NCBI RefSeq assembly: GCF_024347375.1
Contig: NZ_AP025471.1
Span: forward strand, 1,922,001-1,986,000
From: Vibrio coralliirubri
Lineage (GTDB): Bacteria; Pseudomonadota; Gammaproteobacteria; Enterobacterales; Vibrionaceae
Length of the DNA: 64,000 nt
Direction: 5' to 3'
Shown here: piece by piece, positions 45,613 to 55,466 of the stretch
How positions within the stretch are numbered: position 1 is the stretch's first letter
How the letters are laid out: each line of letters opens with the position of its first letter
Made by a program: the position numbers and the translations under genes
Notes under the pieces: generated by a model
Seen by the model: the letters and a program-made list of their open reading frames with translations, nothing else
Databases searched by the model: none
What the model was told of the DNA's origin: nothing

Positions 45613-47559
45613 TTACCACTTTTTATTCTGGTTGTTAGGAGCACTTTTTTGTCGTGCTTGTAAAATCATTTGCGCTTTAAGCAGTTGGCTCGGGTCACGG
45701 GCGCTTTCTACTTGCTCAAGTTTTCGCATGTCAGGGTCGCTTGACAGAGGTTGATCTGAGGTTTGTGCTACAGCTTGCTGACCACTTTGCTCACCATCTT
45801 CTTTTGAAGCTTGTTGTGCGCTAGCACTTTGAGGTGTAGCGCCTTCTTGGTCACTCTGTTTCGGCTGATCACTCTTACTTTGTTGAGCGGCTTGCTTGTC
45901 GTCTTGTTTAGACTTTTCAGAGTTAGAGTGATTTTCAGGTTGGCCTTGAGATGAGTTTTGGTCTTGGCTACCGCGTTGATCTTGGTTACTGCTTTGATCT
46001 TGCGACTTGCTACTGGAACTTTGTTGTTGATCCTGAGAGCTTTGCGAAGAATCATTTTTCTGACCTTGCTGACCTTGCTGACCTTGCTGACCTTGCTGAC
46101 CTTGCTGACCTTGCTGACCTTGCTGACCTTGCTGACCTTGCTGACCTTGCTGACCTTGCTGGTTTTGGTCTTTCTGGTCTTTGGATTCAGAATCGCCTTG
46201 CTGTTGCTGTTGCTGTTGCTGTTGCTTCTTCTGGGCTTGTTCGACGACCTCTAAGTTCTTCTTCGCATAAGCATGCTCAGGGTTGCTTTCAAGAATACGT
46301 TTGTACTCTTGTATCGCTTGGTCGTACTTACCTTGTTGGGCTTGGGAGTTAGCAAGGTTGTAGCGAGCATCTTCACCAGAAAGGTCTTGCAGCGTCTGCT
46401 CTGCGGCTTCGAAATCACCGGCTTTGTATTGAGCAATGCCTTTCCATTCTTGCTGGGTGAACTGTTCAGCAGCTTGTTGGAAGTCCTCGTCCTGATACAA
46501 CTGATAGCCTACTTGATCATCGGTTTTCCACGGATTTGCAAACGCAGTATTTGGTTGGCTAAAAGAGATCACTCCAGCTAAGGCACACCAAATAACCCCT
46601 TTCCTGAATAACCCAAGTGCCGGAAGTAATAGCAAAGGCAGTAACCAGAAACCGTTGTTCACTCTGGTGTTGAGTGAGTTGTTGGTCTTGGTGACTTCCG
46701 ATGTTGTTGCAACTCGGTCGAGGTAGTTCGCGATGTGTTCAACATCTGAGTTATCAAATTGAACTTCAGTGAACGTGCCACCATAGCTGCGTGTAAGCTC
46801 GCGCATGTTCTTCAAGTTGGTTCTTGCCACCACGGTTTGTCCTGAGTCGCTTTGCAGCATCGACCCCGTAGGTAACGAGATTGGCGCACCGCTTTCACTC
46901 CCTACAGCTAGAATCGACAATGTCCAATCGTTGCCAGAGAGTAGCGAGTCGATCTGTTTCTTCTCTTGAGCATCAATATCGTCAGCAATCAGAACTAGAT
47001 CGCCTTGGTAGATATGAGCGCGAGTCATCATATCAATCGCAAGCTTAACGGCTGATGCGGCATCACCGCCTTGATAAGGCATGATATCTGGCGATAGGTT
47101 AGGGACTAGGTTCTTGATGGTGTTTATGTCTGACGTTAGCGGGCTAATGGTGTAAGCATCTCCAGCATACGCCACCATGCCTGTTAGCCCTTCCTGCCAC
47201 AATGAAAGCAGATCCAGTGCCTTGTATCGGGCTTGAGTTAAGCGATTCGGCTTAATGTCGGTGGCATACATAGACATCGACATATCCATGATCACAACTC
47301 GTGCCTGCGTTTTTTCAAAGCTCGTCTGTTCGTTTTTCTCGAAGCTTGGCCCGGCTAATGCAATAACGCCGACCAGCCACCAGATACCGAAGTAAGTACT
47401 GCGATTATTCGACGGCTTACTCGATTCTGGCGCCAAGTATCGAGCGATGTGTGACGCGAGTAATCCTTGTTTGGATTGTCTCTTGCTCAGCCACCAAATA
47501 GCGGGCAGCACGGCAAGCGCCAAGAACCAATATGGGTAGATAAAAGTAAAGTTAGACAT
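45613..47559 (-). CDS. batB: BatB-BatC fusion: VWA domain, TPR and Gln/Gly-rich tail
   Basis: 648 residues. Two N-terminal membrane segments, a von Willebrand A domain with a MIDAS site DMSMSMYAT (about 92-100), a third membrane segment (about 305-325), then TPR repeats (about 345-450) of the BatC type. The tail begins with a run of about ten Gln, then about ten GQQ units (46055-46160 in DNA), then Ser/Gln-rich sequence. In many bacteria BatB and BatC are separate; here they are fused. It overlaps batA by eight bases. Confidence 0.9.
   Translation of the reverse strand: MSNFTFIYPYWFLALAVLPAIWWLSKRQSKQGLLASHIARYLAPESSKPSNNRSTYFGIWWLVGVIALAGPSFEKNEQTSFEKTQARVVIMDMSMSMYATDIKPNRLTQARYKALDLLSLWQEGLTGMVAYAGDAYTISPLTSDINTIKNLVPNLSPDIMPYQGGDAASAVKLAIDMMTRAHIYQGDLVLIADDIDAQEKKQIDSLLSGNDWTLSILAVGSESGAPISLPTGSMLQSDSGQTVVARTNLKNMRELTRSYGGTFTEVQFDNSDVEHIANYLDRVATTSEVTKTNNSLNTRVNNGFWLLPLLLLPALGLFRKGVIWCALAGVISFSQPNTAFANPWKTDDQVGYQLYQDEDFQQAAEQFTQQEWKGIAQYKAGDFEAAEQTLQDLSGEDARYNLANSQAQQGKYDQAIQEYKRILESNPEHAYAKKNLEVVEQAQKKQQQQQQQQQGDSESKDQKDQNQQGQQGQQGQQGQQGQQGQQGQQGQQGQQGQQGQKNDSSQSSQDQQQSSSSKSQDQSSNQDQRGSQDQNSSQGQPENHSNSEKSKQDDKQAAQQSKSDQPKQSDQEGATPQSASAQQASKEDGEQSGQQAVAQTSDQPLSSDPDMRKLEQVESARDPSQLLKAQMILQARQKSAPNNQNKKW
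46055..46160. repeat. In-frame 9-bp tandem repeat coding GQQ units
   Basis: About eleven head-to-tail 9-base units (TGCTGACCT on the plus strand) in the BatB/C tail. A CAG/CAA-type run coding poly-Gln lies next to it at about 46198-46226. Copy number changes would keep the frame. Confidence 0.92.
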
Positions 47560-48559
47560 TGTTTCTCCTAATGGCTAACAGCATAAATACCAAGAACATT
47601 GCCGCCGATAGTGGCCACACAAACCATTCTTGTTGTGGTCGCCAGATCTTAGTAGCGTTCGTCACGGGTTCTAACTGGTTAATGGTGTCGTAAATCGTCG
47701 CTAGTTCTTTGCTGTCACGCGCACGGAAGTACTGACCGCCAGTGCGTTTGGCAATTTCCATTAGTGTGCGTTCATCCAGATCTTGAGCAGTATTGACTTT
47801 ACGCGTCATGAAGAACTCTTTGACCATCATCTCGCCTGCACCGACACCCACGGTGTAAATCGTCGCATCGTATTTTTTTGCAATATCCGCCGCTTCTAGC
47901 GGGTCTAATACCCCGGCGGTATTACTGCCGTCGCTGAGTAGAATCATTACACGCTGAGGGGCACCGCTATCGACAAAGGTTTTGGTGGCAAGGCCAATAC
48001 CATCACCAATCGCGGTTTGAGTACCGATAAGCTTTAACACCGCTTGATTGAGCTGTTGTGAAAGCGTATTTCTATCTAGTGTAAGCGGAGTCTGCAAGTA
48101 GGCGTGATCAGCAAATAGCACAAGGCCCACTCGGTCGCCTTTTCGTCGCTCAATAAAGTCACTCAATACGCGTTTCACAGCCGACAAGCGGTCGATGTAT
48201 TCGCCATTGAACTGCATGTCTTCTTGGCTCATCGAGTAGGAGAGGTCGACAACCAACATCAAATCACGATGCTTCGGTTGAAACTCTACCGGTTCGCCAT
48301 ACCATACAGGGCGTGCACTCGCCGTAACCAGCAGAAGCCAGATAATCACGGACAACGCCTTTGGTAAACGACTGCTCGGTGTTTTTGTGTTGCTGTCTTC
48401 GGGCAGAAATGGAAGCCTTAGGGCATTGCTTGATTCTGACTTTGGTGAGAACAAGTAAACGAGCAACGGCAGTGGCGCGAGGAACAACATCCACCACCAA
48501 ACGAACTCGATGTTTAGCAAGTCCCTGCTTAGAAACATAGTGCTTAGAAAATCACTCAT
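47552..48559 (-). CDS. batA: BatA, VWA-domain membrane protein
   Basis: 335 residues from the ATG at 48559 (preceded by GAGGT). N-terminal membrane segments (about 20-38 and 63-80), a VWA domain with MIDAS VDLSYSMSQED, and a C-terminal membrane segment (about 312-330). It overlaps the DUF4381 gene by eight bases (ATGAGTGA). Works with BatB and MoxR, probably as a metal-dependent protein-binding module at the membrane. Confidence 0.92.
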   Translation of the reverse strand: MSDFLSTMFLSRDLLNIEFVWWWMLFLAPLPLLVYLFSPKSESSNALRLPFLPEDSNTKTPSSRLPKALSVIIWLLLVTASARPVWYGEPVEFQPKHRDLMLVVDLSYSMSQEDMQFNGEYIDRLSAVKRVLSDFIERRKGDRVGLVLFADHAYLQTPLTLDRNTLSQQLNQAVLKLIGTQTAIGDGIGLATKTFVDSGAPQRVMILLSDGSNTAGVLDPLEAADIAKKYDATIYTVGVGAGEMMVKEFFMTRKVNTAQDLDERTLMEIAKRTGGQYFRARDSKELATIYDTINQLEPVTNATKIWRPQQEWFVWPLSAAMFLVFMLLAIRRNNV

Positions 48560-49037
48560 AACGACCTCGCTTTGGAGGAAGGGCTGTACGAAGCCACACT
48601 TCGCAGTCATTAACCAATTGCTGTTGAGCCTTTTTCTGGTCGTCGTTCATTAGGGCTGCATCTTGATAGAGCGCTTGTTGCCACTGGGATTGTTTTGCTA
48701 CAAATAACGGCTTCGCCAATTGCGCATCTAAGAACGTCAACCAATCATCACCAGACAAGCCTGCAATTTTTTCGCGTGGGAAATAGCTCAGTGCTGCTTG
48801 ACGAACGATGTCTTGAGCTTTGCTCGGAGACAAGCCATCTTGGGACTGACTATTACTAAAGTAAGACAGCGCTTCTTGCTTCGCCTGTTGATTGTTTTTT
48901 CTACGCTTTAGAATGAAAAACACACAAGCAATCAGGGCAATGGCTGTGATAATTACTGCCCACCAACCCCACGCTAAAGGCCACCAAGTCGGTGCGTCTG
49001 GCGCAATAACCGGACTTAAATCTAAGGGCTGTTTCAT
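48552..49037 (-). CDS. DUF4381 membrane protein of the MoxR-Bat operon
   Basis: 161 residues: one membrane segment near residues 25-45 followed by a basic (KRRK) cytoplasmic region with helices. The ATG overlaps the stop of the DUF58 gene by four bases. Seen regularly in moxR-bat operons; function unknown. Confidence 0.88.
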   Translation of the reverse strand: MKQPLDLSPVIAPDAPTWWPLAWGWWAVIITAIALIACVFFILKRRKNNQQAKQEALSYFSNSQSQDGLSPSKAQDIVRQAALSYFPREKIAGLSGDDWLTFLDAQLAKPLFVAKQSQWQQALYQDAALMNDDQKKAQQQLVNDCEVWLRTALPPKRGRYE

Positions 49038-49960
49038 GACTGAGCTCCTGATATCTGGCTCATGAGTGACTGCGCACTCGACAGCGAGCTATAAGGTATC
49101 GCGAGAGACAACCCCATCTGTTGCAGCTGGTGTTTCTTAAGCGAAAAAGCATGGTTAAGCTTTTGCTTTTCTTTATTAGAAGAGAAATTAAACCATTGAG
49201 TTTTGCTGTCATCGGTGACCTGTTTAGAACCTTTATAGGCGGTTTCACCTTGCTCTAACGGATCGTAGAAATGCACCAGACGTACTCTGTTGTGTCGGCG
49301 AATTTGACTGATAAGTGAGTAGTCACTTTCTTGGTAGCGCACAAAGTCACTGAGCATAATAATATCGCTTCCTTTAGGGCAAAGCTGGTGCAGAGATTTC
49401 AGTCCATGCTCTAAGGTCGTGTCATTATGATTGTCGTGATTAGACAGTGCCGTGTTATTGATTTCTATGACTTTTTGCAAAATACGCAGTGGAGCATGGT
49501 TGCTTGCACTTGGTTTAATCTCAATGACCTCTTTGCCAGTATCGATCACCGCACCAATTCGATCTTTTTGAGCCACAGTAAGCCAGCACAGTTGGCTAGC
49601 AAAGTGAGCAAGTTGAACTGATTTCAGCAACAAGGTTGAGCCGAAAATCATACTGCTTGATAGGTCCAAGAACAAAATGACAGGCTGTTCTCTCTCTTCA
49701 GAGAAAAGCTTGGTATGCGCCTTGCCCGTTCTGGCTGTCACACGCCAATCAATGCTGCGGATATCGTCACCCGCCTGATATTGACGAACTTCAGAGAAAT
49801 TCATCCCGCGACCTTTACGGTTGCTCTCGTGTTGACCGTTAAGCTGCGACCAAAGGCTCTTGGCTGGAGGCAACCAGCGAACAGACTGCGCTTTGTATTG
49901 CAGCAGCTCATCTAGATTTAAAGTGACACCGTCACCATGGTTGGGTAGTTGATTATTCAT
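49034..49960 (-). CDS. DUF58 (VWA-like) protein of the MoxR-Bat operon
   Basis: 308 residues from the ATG at 49960; the longer frame to 49984 starts on TTG inside moxR. The DUF58 signature GRGMNFSEVRQYQAGDDIRSIDW is at about 52-75, with a MIDAS-like FLDLSSSM after it. Cytoplasmic; expected to be a client or adaptor of the MoxR ATPase encoded just upstream. Confidence 0.92.
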   Translation of the reverse strand: MNNQLPNHGDGVTLNLDELLQYKAQSVRWLPPAKSLWSQLNGQHESNRKGRGMNFSEVRQYQAGDDIRSIDWRVTARTGKAHTKLFSEEREQPVILFLDLSSSMIFGSTLLLKSVQLAHFASQLCWLTVAQKDRIGAVIDTGKEVIEIKPSASNHAPLRILQKVIEINNTALSNHDNHNDTTLEHGLKSLHQLCPKGSDIIMLSDFVRYQESDYSLISQIRRHNRVRLVHFYDPLEQGETAYKGSKQVTDDSKTQWFNFSSNKEKQKLNHAFSLKKHQLQQMGLSLAIPYSSLSSAQSLMSQISGAQS

Positions 49961-49970
49961 GCGCGTATCC

Positions 49971-50927
49971 CTATGCGCTGCCAACCAATGAAATAAGGTG
50001 TGCGATCACTTGGTTTGCGGTGACACCTTCAGCTTGTGCGTGGTAGCTGCGCAGTAGACGGTGGCGTAATACAGGGAATGCCATCGCTTGAACATCTTGG
50101 GGTGTGACGTAATCTCGTCCTGCAAGCCAAGCGTGAGCGCGGGCACAACGGTCTAACGCAATGGTTGCACGCGGGCTGACACCCATGTCTAACCATTGAT
50201 CAAGTTGGTCGCTGTATTGCTTAGGTTGGCGAGTCGCCATTACCAGTCTGATGATGTACTGCTCAATGGTGTCTGCCATGTGAATGTTGAGCACTTCTTG
50301 GCGCGCTTCAAAGATCGTTTGCTGAGATATCTCTTGTGGCTGAGCTGACTCGTTGCCTTGAGCCTCACCACGGTTGAGTCGTAAGATCTCCAGCTCGCTT
50401 TCCATATCTGGGTATTCAACTTCTAGGTGAAGCAAGAATCGGTCTAACTGAGCTTCCGGTAGCGGGTAAGTCCCTTCTTGTTCAATTGGGTTCTGTGTTG
50501 CCATTACCAAAAATAGCTCAGGCAGCGCATAGGTTTTTCGACCGGCAGTCACTTGTTTCTCTGCCATTGCTTCTAGCATTGCCGCTTGAACTTTCGCCGG
50601 AGCACGGTTGATCTCATCCGCTAGAATCAACGAGTTGAAAATCGGACCTGATTGGAAAGTGAACTCCCCAGTCTCAGGACGAAAAATGTCGGTACCCGTC
50701 AAGTCAGCTGGTAATAGATCGGGAGTGAATTGAATACGGTGGAAGTCACCCTCAACACAGTCAGCCAATGATTTTACTGCGCGAGTTTTTGCTAAGCCGG
50801 GAGGCCCTTCAACGAGGATATGACCATCCGCTAAAAGGGCGATCATCAGTTGCTTAACGAGCTCTTTCTGACCAATAATTTGAGACTCTAGATAGTTTTG
50901 AAGGACTTCGAAATTTGATTTGTGCAT
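49971..50927 (-). CDS. MoxR-family AAA+ ATPase
   Basis: 318 residues with Walker A EGPPGLAKTR (about 39-48), Walker B LILADEINRAP, sensor 1 ATQNP and a C-terminal lid domain. MoxR ATPases act as chaperones with VWA partners; six genes in this direction form one operon (moxR, DUF58, DUF4381, batA, batB/C, batD), all touching or overlapping. Confidence 0.95.
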   Translation of the reverse strand: MHKSNFEVLQNYLESQIIGQKELVKQLMIALLADGHILVEGPPGLAKTRAVKSLADCVEGDFHRIQFTPDLLPADLTGTDIFRPETGEFTFQSGPIFNSLILADEINRAPAKVQAAMLEAMAEKQVTAGRKTYALPELFLVMATQNPIEQEGTYPLPEAQLDRFLLHLEVEYPDMESELEILRLNRGEAQGNESAQPQEISQQTIFEARQEVLNIHMADTIEQYIIRLVMATRQPKQYSDQLDQWLDMGVSPRATIALDRCARAHAWLAGRDYVTPQDVQAMAFPVLRHRLLRSYHAQAEGVTANQVIAHLISLVGSA

Positions 50928-51381
50928 TTTGGACTCTCTGGGTATCCATTTGATTTTTATTTTGAGTATTGGTCACTGATTTCGAGGAAAAAGTTCCAGT
51001 ACATTTGCGTAATTTATTTTTTCAAAATTGGAAAGATTTACAAGTGGTTAGCTAAAAACATCGTTAGGTTGTGATTATTACCATATCAATTGGTTTTTAT
51101 ATACAAAAGCTCGGCGGTGGATAGTGGTTTGAGTTCGGTTGGATCTAAGGGCTGAGAGCTAAAATCGACTCTCGACAATGTGGTATTTGCCTAGTTAATT
51201 CATGCTCAAGGTGAATGTTTTTAATTGTTACATCATATTTGCAGTTTTTTGAGAGAAAAGTCTCTAGTTTTATTGGTTGCGGCCGATACATCACTCAGAT
51301 TGTGCATTGCTTGTTGGCGTGCACTAAAAAGTCCTGTTCAGGGTATACCGATAACGAGCGATTCTTTTTAAAGGTCCCAAT
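50928..51381. promoter_or_regulatory. Divergent region between moxR and a chemoreceptor gene
   Basis: 454 bases without a gene. CCGATAAC at 51348-51355 resembles the -10 of flagellar sigma-28 promoters, common for chemoreceptors, but the TAAA at 51325 is a few bases too far away for the usual spacing, so I rate it low. Confidence 0.4.
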
Positions 51382-53298
51382 ATGTTTAAAACTAACTCTC
51401 TGAGTATCAAGCAAAAAGTTGTACTTGGAATTACCTTCGCGGTTCTTGCATCGACAGTGATTGTCGGCGCGATGGCGCAACAGCAAGCAAGAGATGTACT
51501 AAGTCATCGATTGATCGATATTGAACTTCCAGGAATGCTAGAGCGAATCAATGGTGAGATTGATCGTGAAGTGTCTCAGCTATTGTTAGCGGCGGAGCAA
51601 ATTGCTTCAAATGAATTCATTTCTGATGCTATCGAATCGACCGATCGCGATCCGGCATTAGAAAACAAGCTGGTTAAACAACTGAACAATGTTCGTAACC
51701 AATATCAGTTGAACGATGCCTCAGTGGCGAACCGTCAAACGGCTTACTACTGGAACCAAAATGGTTTCCTACGTCAGTTAAATCAACAGCAAGATGGTTG
51801 GTTCTTTGGCTTTACGCAATCTGGACAGCCGACCATGGTGAGCATGTTCCAAGAAGCCAATGGCGAAGTGAAGATGTTTGCTAACTATCAGCAGCCTTCT
51901 GGTTTGGCGATGTCTGGTCTATCAAAGTCGATGGATGACATGGTTAACCTGCTGAACGGTTTCAAAATTGAAAATACAGGCTTCGTATTCTTAACCGATA
52001 GCCAAGGTGATGTTCAAATTCACCGTGAGCGTTCACGTAGTGATTCTTCACTTCAACAACTTTACGGTCCTCAAGCAAGCCAACTACTGAACAAGTCGGG
52101 CTTTAACCTGATTACCACTGAAAGCCAAGGCCAAGAGCTGTTCGTGGCGAGCTTGTATGTGTCGTCAATGGATTGGTTTGTTATTGGTGTAGTTCCGACG
52201 GGTGAAGTATTTGCAGAGCTAGATGCGACTGCACAAAAGATGCTGATCATGACTGCGGTTGTGGCATTAGTGTTTATCCTAATGGGCGTAGTACTGGCGA
52301 ACAGTATTACTCAACCTATTAAACTTCTGGCTAAGCGTTTCGGCGACTTAGGTGAAGGCGACGGTGACCTTGCACAGCGTATCGAAGTGAAAGGCAACGA
52401 TGAAATCGCACAGCTTTCAAAGGGCTTCAACGGATTCATTGAAAAGATTCACGAGTCGATGAAAGAGGTGTGTTCGACAAGCCAAGCTCTTCAAGTGGCG
52501 GCAGAGAGTGTTTCTAACAAAGCACACATCACCCACGACAACAGCCAAGAACAGCGCGACCAAACGCTTCAAGTGGTGGCTGCAATTAACCAAATGGGTA
52601 TGACCATCAGCGAGATTGCATCAAACGCGGCAACCGCAGCAGAAACGGCAACACAAGCGTCAGGTAATACGGAAGTAGGCCGCTCTGTGGTGAACAAAGC
52701 AAAAGACGCGATCAGTCGTTTGGCGCAAGATATCGAAAGCACGGGTCAGGTAGTAGAGCAGCTTGCTTCTACAACTCAAGACATCGGGTCTATTCTGGGT
52801 GTTATCCGTGATATTTCAGAGCAAACCAACTTACTCGCATTAAACGCAGCGATTGAAGCAGCCCGTGCCGGTGAGCAAGGTCGTGGTTTTGCGGTTGTAG
52901 CGGATGAAGTACGTAACCTAGCAAGCCGTACTGCAGATTCAACGGAAGAGATTCAGAAGATGATCAACCAACTGCAAAGCGATGCGAAAGATGCAGTAAC
53001 GGCAATGAGTGCGGGTAAGGTGATTACCCTTGAAGGTGTATCGGCTTCGGATGAAGCGGTAGACGTGCTGAGTGGTATTTCAGACCGTATCGTTGATATC
53101 ACAGACCGTAACACTCAAGTGGCAACGGCAACGGAAGAGCAATCAACCGTAGTTCATACAATCAACCAGAACATTGAAGAGATCAACGCAATCAACGAAG
53201 TGACAACGGGCACGGCTGAACAACTTGCTGAGGCAAGCCAAGAGCTTCGAGACCTTTCTTCTCGTCTGGATAAGATGGTTGGTTCGTTTAAGCTTTAA
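51382..53298 (+). CDS. Methyl-accepting chemotaxis protein with Cache-type sensor
   Basis: 638 residues: TM1 (about 13-31), a large periplasmic region (to about 285) of double-Cache size with Y-Y-W-N-Q-N and a G-W-F-F-G-F segment, TM2 (about 290-312), HAMP (with a D-G-D-L element), and a signalling domain with tip [20 protein letters not shown] then [15 protein letters not shown]. Cache receptors bind small molecules such as amino acids; the ligand cannot be read here. Followed by its own terminator. Confidence 0.94.
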   Translation: MFKTNSLSIKQKVVLGITFAVLASTVIVGAMAQQQARDVLSHRLIDIELPGMLERINGEIDREVSQLLLAAEQIASNEFISDAIESTDRDPALENKLVKQLNNVRNQYQLNDASVANRQTAYYWNQNGFLRQLNQQQDGWFFGFTQSGQPTMVSMFQEANGEVKMFANYQQPSGLAMSGLSKSMDDMVNLLNGFKIENTGFVFLTDSQGDVQIHRERSRSDSSLQQLYGPQASQLLNKSGFNLITTESQGQELFVASLYVSSMDWFVIGVVPTGEVFAELDATAQKMLIMTAVVALVFILMGVVLANSITQPIKLLAKRFGDLGEGDGDLAQRIEVKGNDEIAQLSKGFNGFIEKIHESMKEVCSTSQALQVAAESVSNKAHITHDNSQEQRDQTLQVVAAINQMGMTISEIASNAATAAETATQASGNTEVGRSVVNKAKDAISRLAQDIESTGQVVEQLASTTQDIGSILGVIRDISEQTNLLALNAAIEAARAGEQGRGFAVVADEVRNLASRTADSTEEIQKMINQLQSDAKDAVTAMSAGKVITLEGVSASDEAVDVLSGISDRIVDITDRNTQVATATEEQSTVVHTINQNIEEINAINEVTTGTAEQLAEASQELRDLSSRLDKMVGSFKL

Positions 53299-53340
53299 TC
53301 CCTTTAAGCTGTAGCATGGCTTAGAAAGAGACATAAACTA

Positions 53341-53378
53341 AGAGCTGGATTCATTTCATCGTGAATCCAGCTCTTTTT
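53341..53378 (+). terminator. Intrinsic terminator of the chemoreceptor gene
   Basis: A perfect 13-bp stem AGAGCTGGATTCA/TGAATCCAGCTCT followed by five T. Confidence 0.94.
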
Positions 53379-53506
53379 ATTTACGGGCTTGTTTTCTTTT
53401 AACGGACCTTAGCTTGATCTGGTTTCGGGCTTTGCACTCAATCGCCCTAGCATCATAGGGCGTAAATGAGTAAAATCTGGTTAGGTTTAATATTTAGGTA
53501 AGTATC

Positions 53507-53707
53507 ATGAGCGATTTTGAAAAAGAACTAGAGCAGATGACTCAAGAGATGGGCGATGAGCCTGAGGTGAAACTGCCATCACTTGAAGAGCAAAAAGCAA
53601 TTGTTGCTGAGTTCAAGCGACTAGAAGCGGAAGGCAAACTGACACCTGAAGTGTTAGAGAAGCATTTTGGCCAGTTCAACAAACAGAATGATACGCCAAT
53701 TCACTAA
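53507..53707 (+). CDS. Small acidic helical protein (unknown)
   Basis: 66 residues, rich in Glu/Lys, probably all helical; no signal or membrane segment. An own promoter region and a terminator frame it, which supports a real gene. I do not recognise a family with certainty. A hairpin CGCCCTA/TAGGGCG lies at about 53443-53462 in the upstream region. Confidence 0.7.
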   Translation: MSDFEKELEQMTQEMGDEPEVKLPSLEEQKAIVAEFKRLEAEGKLTPEVLEKHFGQFNKQNDTPIH

Positions 53708-53778
53708 GTTGATTTAGACAGGTTTCATGTCTAGAAGAAGTGATATTAGCGGTTGGGTTAATAGCCTAACTAACAGAT

Positions 53779-53807
53779 AAAGGTCTAGCGATTGCTAGGC
53801 CTTTTTT
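53779..53807 (+). terminator. Intrinsic terminator of the small acidic protein gene
   Basis: AAGGTCTAGC/GCTAGGCCTT stem (one G-T wobble), 4-base loop, followed by T6. Confidence 0.88.
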
Positions 53808-53878
53808 ATTGCCGCTAGCGAAAGAGCTAATGGCTGACTCATAAACTATTCAATGTAAGTGAAACCGTCTCCAGCACA

Positions 53879-53910
53879 TAAAAAAATCCCCCTTACTGAG
53901 TAAGAGGGAT
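53879..53910 (-). terminator. Intrinsic terminator of malK
   Basis: ATCCCTCTTACT/AGTAAGGGGGAT (one mismatch) followed by seven T on the minus strand, 40 bases past the malK stop. Confidence 0.92.
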
Positions 53911-53947
53911 CCGATATGGGCAAGTTATACCCTAAAAGGCTAAGCGA

Positions 53948-55060
53948 TTAGTCTGTGCCGTATTCTTTGTACAAACGACGACATGCGCGGCCATCGCTGT
54001 GGAACAGGTGACAACGGTGCGCTGGAATACCAATCGCCAACTTGTCACCTGATTCGATTGTTAACGTGTCTGGCTGGCGATAGATAACATCAGCATCGGC
54101 ACTTTCAAGGTTTAGGTAAACCTGAGTTTCGTTACCTAGCTTCTCTACCATCATCACGTCAGCTTCAATCGTCGCGTCACCTGCTTCAGCAGACATCAAG
54201 TGTTCAGGGCGAATACCCAGAGACATTCGATCGCCAGCATTAACCGTCGTCCCGTCAACAGGAATCCAGAAAGTCATGCCATTAGAAAGTTGTACCAATA
54301 CGCGTTCTGCTTCAGCTTGTTCAATGTGTACCGACATGAAATTCATCTTCGGTGAACCAATAAAGCCAGCAACAAAACGGTTTTGAGGGTAGTGGTAAAG
54401 GTCAAGCGGCTTACCGACTTGAGATACATAACCACCATCTAGAACAACGATCTTATCCGCCATTGTCATCGCTTCCACTTGGTCGTGGGTAACGTAGATC
54501 ATGGTACAACCCAGTTGACGCTGTAGCTTGGTGATTTGCGAACGCATTTGAACACGTAGTGCAGCATCTAGGTTTGATAGAGGCTCATCAAGTAGGAATA
54601 CGTTTGGTTGAGAAACCAGAGTACGACCAATCGCAACACGTTGACGTTGACCACCAGAAAGCGCTTTAGGTTGACGTTCAAGAAGGTGACCAAGCTGAAG
54701 AATTTCTGCAGCATGTTCAACACGCTTGTCGATTTCAGCTTTATTTGCGTTAGCTAGCTTAAGACCGAAAGACATGTTGTCGTATAGGTTAAGGTGAGGG
54801 TAAAGCGCGTATGATTGGAACACCATACCTACGCCACGCTTTGACGGTTCAACGTCATTCATGCGTTTGTCGCCAATGTACAAATCACCAGACGTAATGT
54901 CTTCTAGACCTGCGATACAACGTAATAGCGTCGATTTACCACAACCTGATGGTCCAACGAATACTACGAATTCACCTTCGTTGATGTCTAAGGTTACGTC
55001 CTTAGAAATCTGTACATCACCATATGATTTATAAACGTTTTTTAACGTGACACTCGCCAT
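53948..55060 (-). CDS. malK: MalK, maltose/maltodextrin ABC transporter ATPase
   Basis: 370 residues, MalK/UgpC size. Walker [10 protein letters not shown] (about 36-44), signature LSGGQRQR, Walker [13 protein letters not shown], switch His in VTHDQ, and a C-terminal OB-type regulatory domain (about 240-370). It energises MalFG and in E. coli also restrains MalT. It is transcribed alone, divergent from malEFG, from a region with several MalT-type boxes and an intrinsic terminator in its leader. Confidence 0.96.
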   Translation of the reverse strand: MASVTLKNVYKSYGDVQISKDVTLDINEGEFVVFVGPSGCGKSTLLRCIAGLEDITSGDLYIGDKRMNDVEPSKRGVGMVFQSYALYPHLNLYDNMSFGLKLANANKAEIDKRVEHAAEILQLGHLLERQPKALSGGQRQRVAIGRTLVSQPNVFLLDEPLSNLDAALRVQMRSQITKLQRQLGCTMIYVTHDQVEAMTMADKIVVLDGGYVSQVGKPLDLYHYPQNRFVAGFIGSPKMNFMSVHIEQAEAERVLVQLSNGMTFWIPVDGTTVNAGDRMSLGIRPEHLMSAEAGDATIEADVMMVEKLGNETQVYLNLESADADVIYRQPDTLTIESGDKLAIGIPAHRCHLFHSDGRACRRLYKEYGTD

Positions 55061-55165
55061 CTAGCTTGTCCTCGATCGATCAAATTTTAAGTTTTACTGC
55101 TTATCATTATAAGAAATTTTTGGGTCAGCAGTAACTGTAGGAATTGGTAAGTATTGAGTGAGTAA

Positions 55166-55209
55166 GAAAAAAAGTGGGTGAGACTTGGCTTCTTTAACCA
55201 AGCCCACCC
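55166..55209 (-). terminator. Terminator-like hairpin in the malK leader
   Basis: On the minus strand GGGTGGGCTTGG pairs with CCAAGTCTCACCC (one bulge, one mismatch) and seven T follow. It lies 106 bases before the malK start, so transcripts from the MalT-box region must pass it. Confidence 0.7.
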
Positions 55210-55445
55210 GTCATAGCCAAACTGATGCCCATTTCCCCCACATCCAGCTAAACCTCCCCCGTGATTCAATCACAGATTTAGCTCGATGCTAATATAAGAC
55301 ACCAGCGGGCAGTGAAGCCAACTAAATGAATAATGCGTCAACGCATAACACTTGCCGGTAAAGGGTTCTTACTATCCACTCTTGGATGAATGCAGTTTCG
55401 GTGAATTAGCGTAAGGGTACATCCTCCTAATGGAAAATTAACTAG

Positions 55446-55466
55446 GGGGAGTAGGAGGGGAGGAGT
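55446..55466 (+). promoter_or_regulatory. Tandem MalT boxes upstream of malE
   Basis: GGGGAGTAGG (55446-55455) and GGGGAGGAGT (55457-55466), each matching the E. coli consensus GGGGA(T/G)GAGG at nine of ten positions, in the same direction and one base apart. Confidence 0.65.

Noticed and set aside
45951..46352. Plus-strand frames with ADL/TLL repeats
   Set aside because: Antisense shadows of the GQQ and poly-Gln repeats of the BatB/C gene.
51325..51355. Sigma-28 promoter for the Cache chemoreceptor
   Set aside because: The -10-like CCGATAAC is good but its distance from TAAA is about three bases too long; left as a note.
55087..55269. 60-residue minus-strand frame before malK
   Set aside because: It spans the leader terminator and has no ribosome site or family resemblance.
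55261..55276. CRP site GTGATTCAATCACAG before malK
   Set aside because: The half sites are five, not six, bases apart, so it does not fit the CRP spacing.
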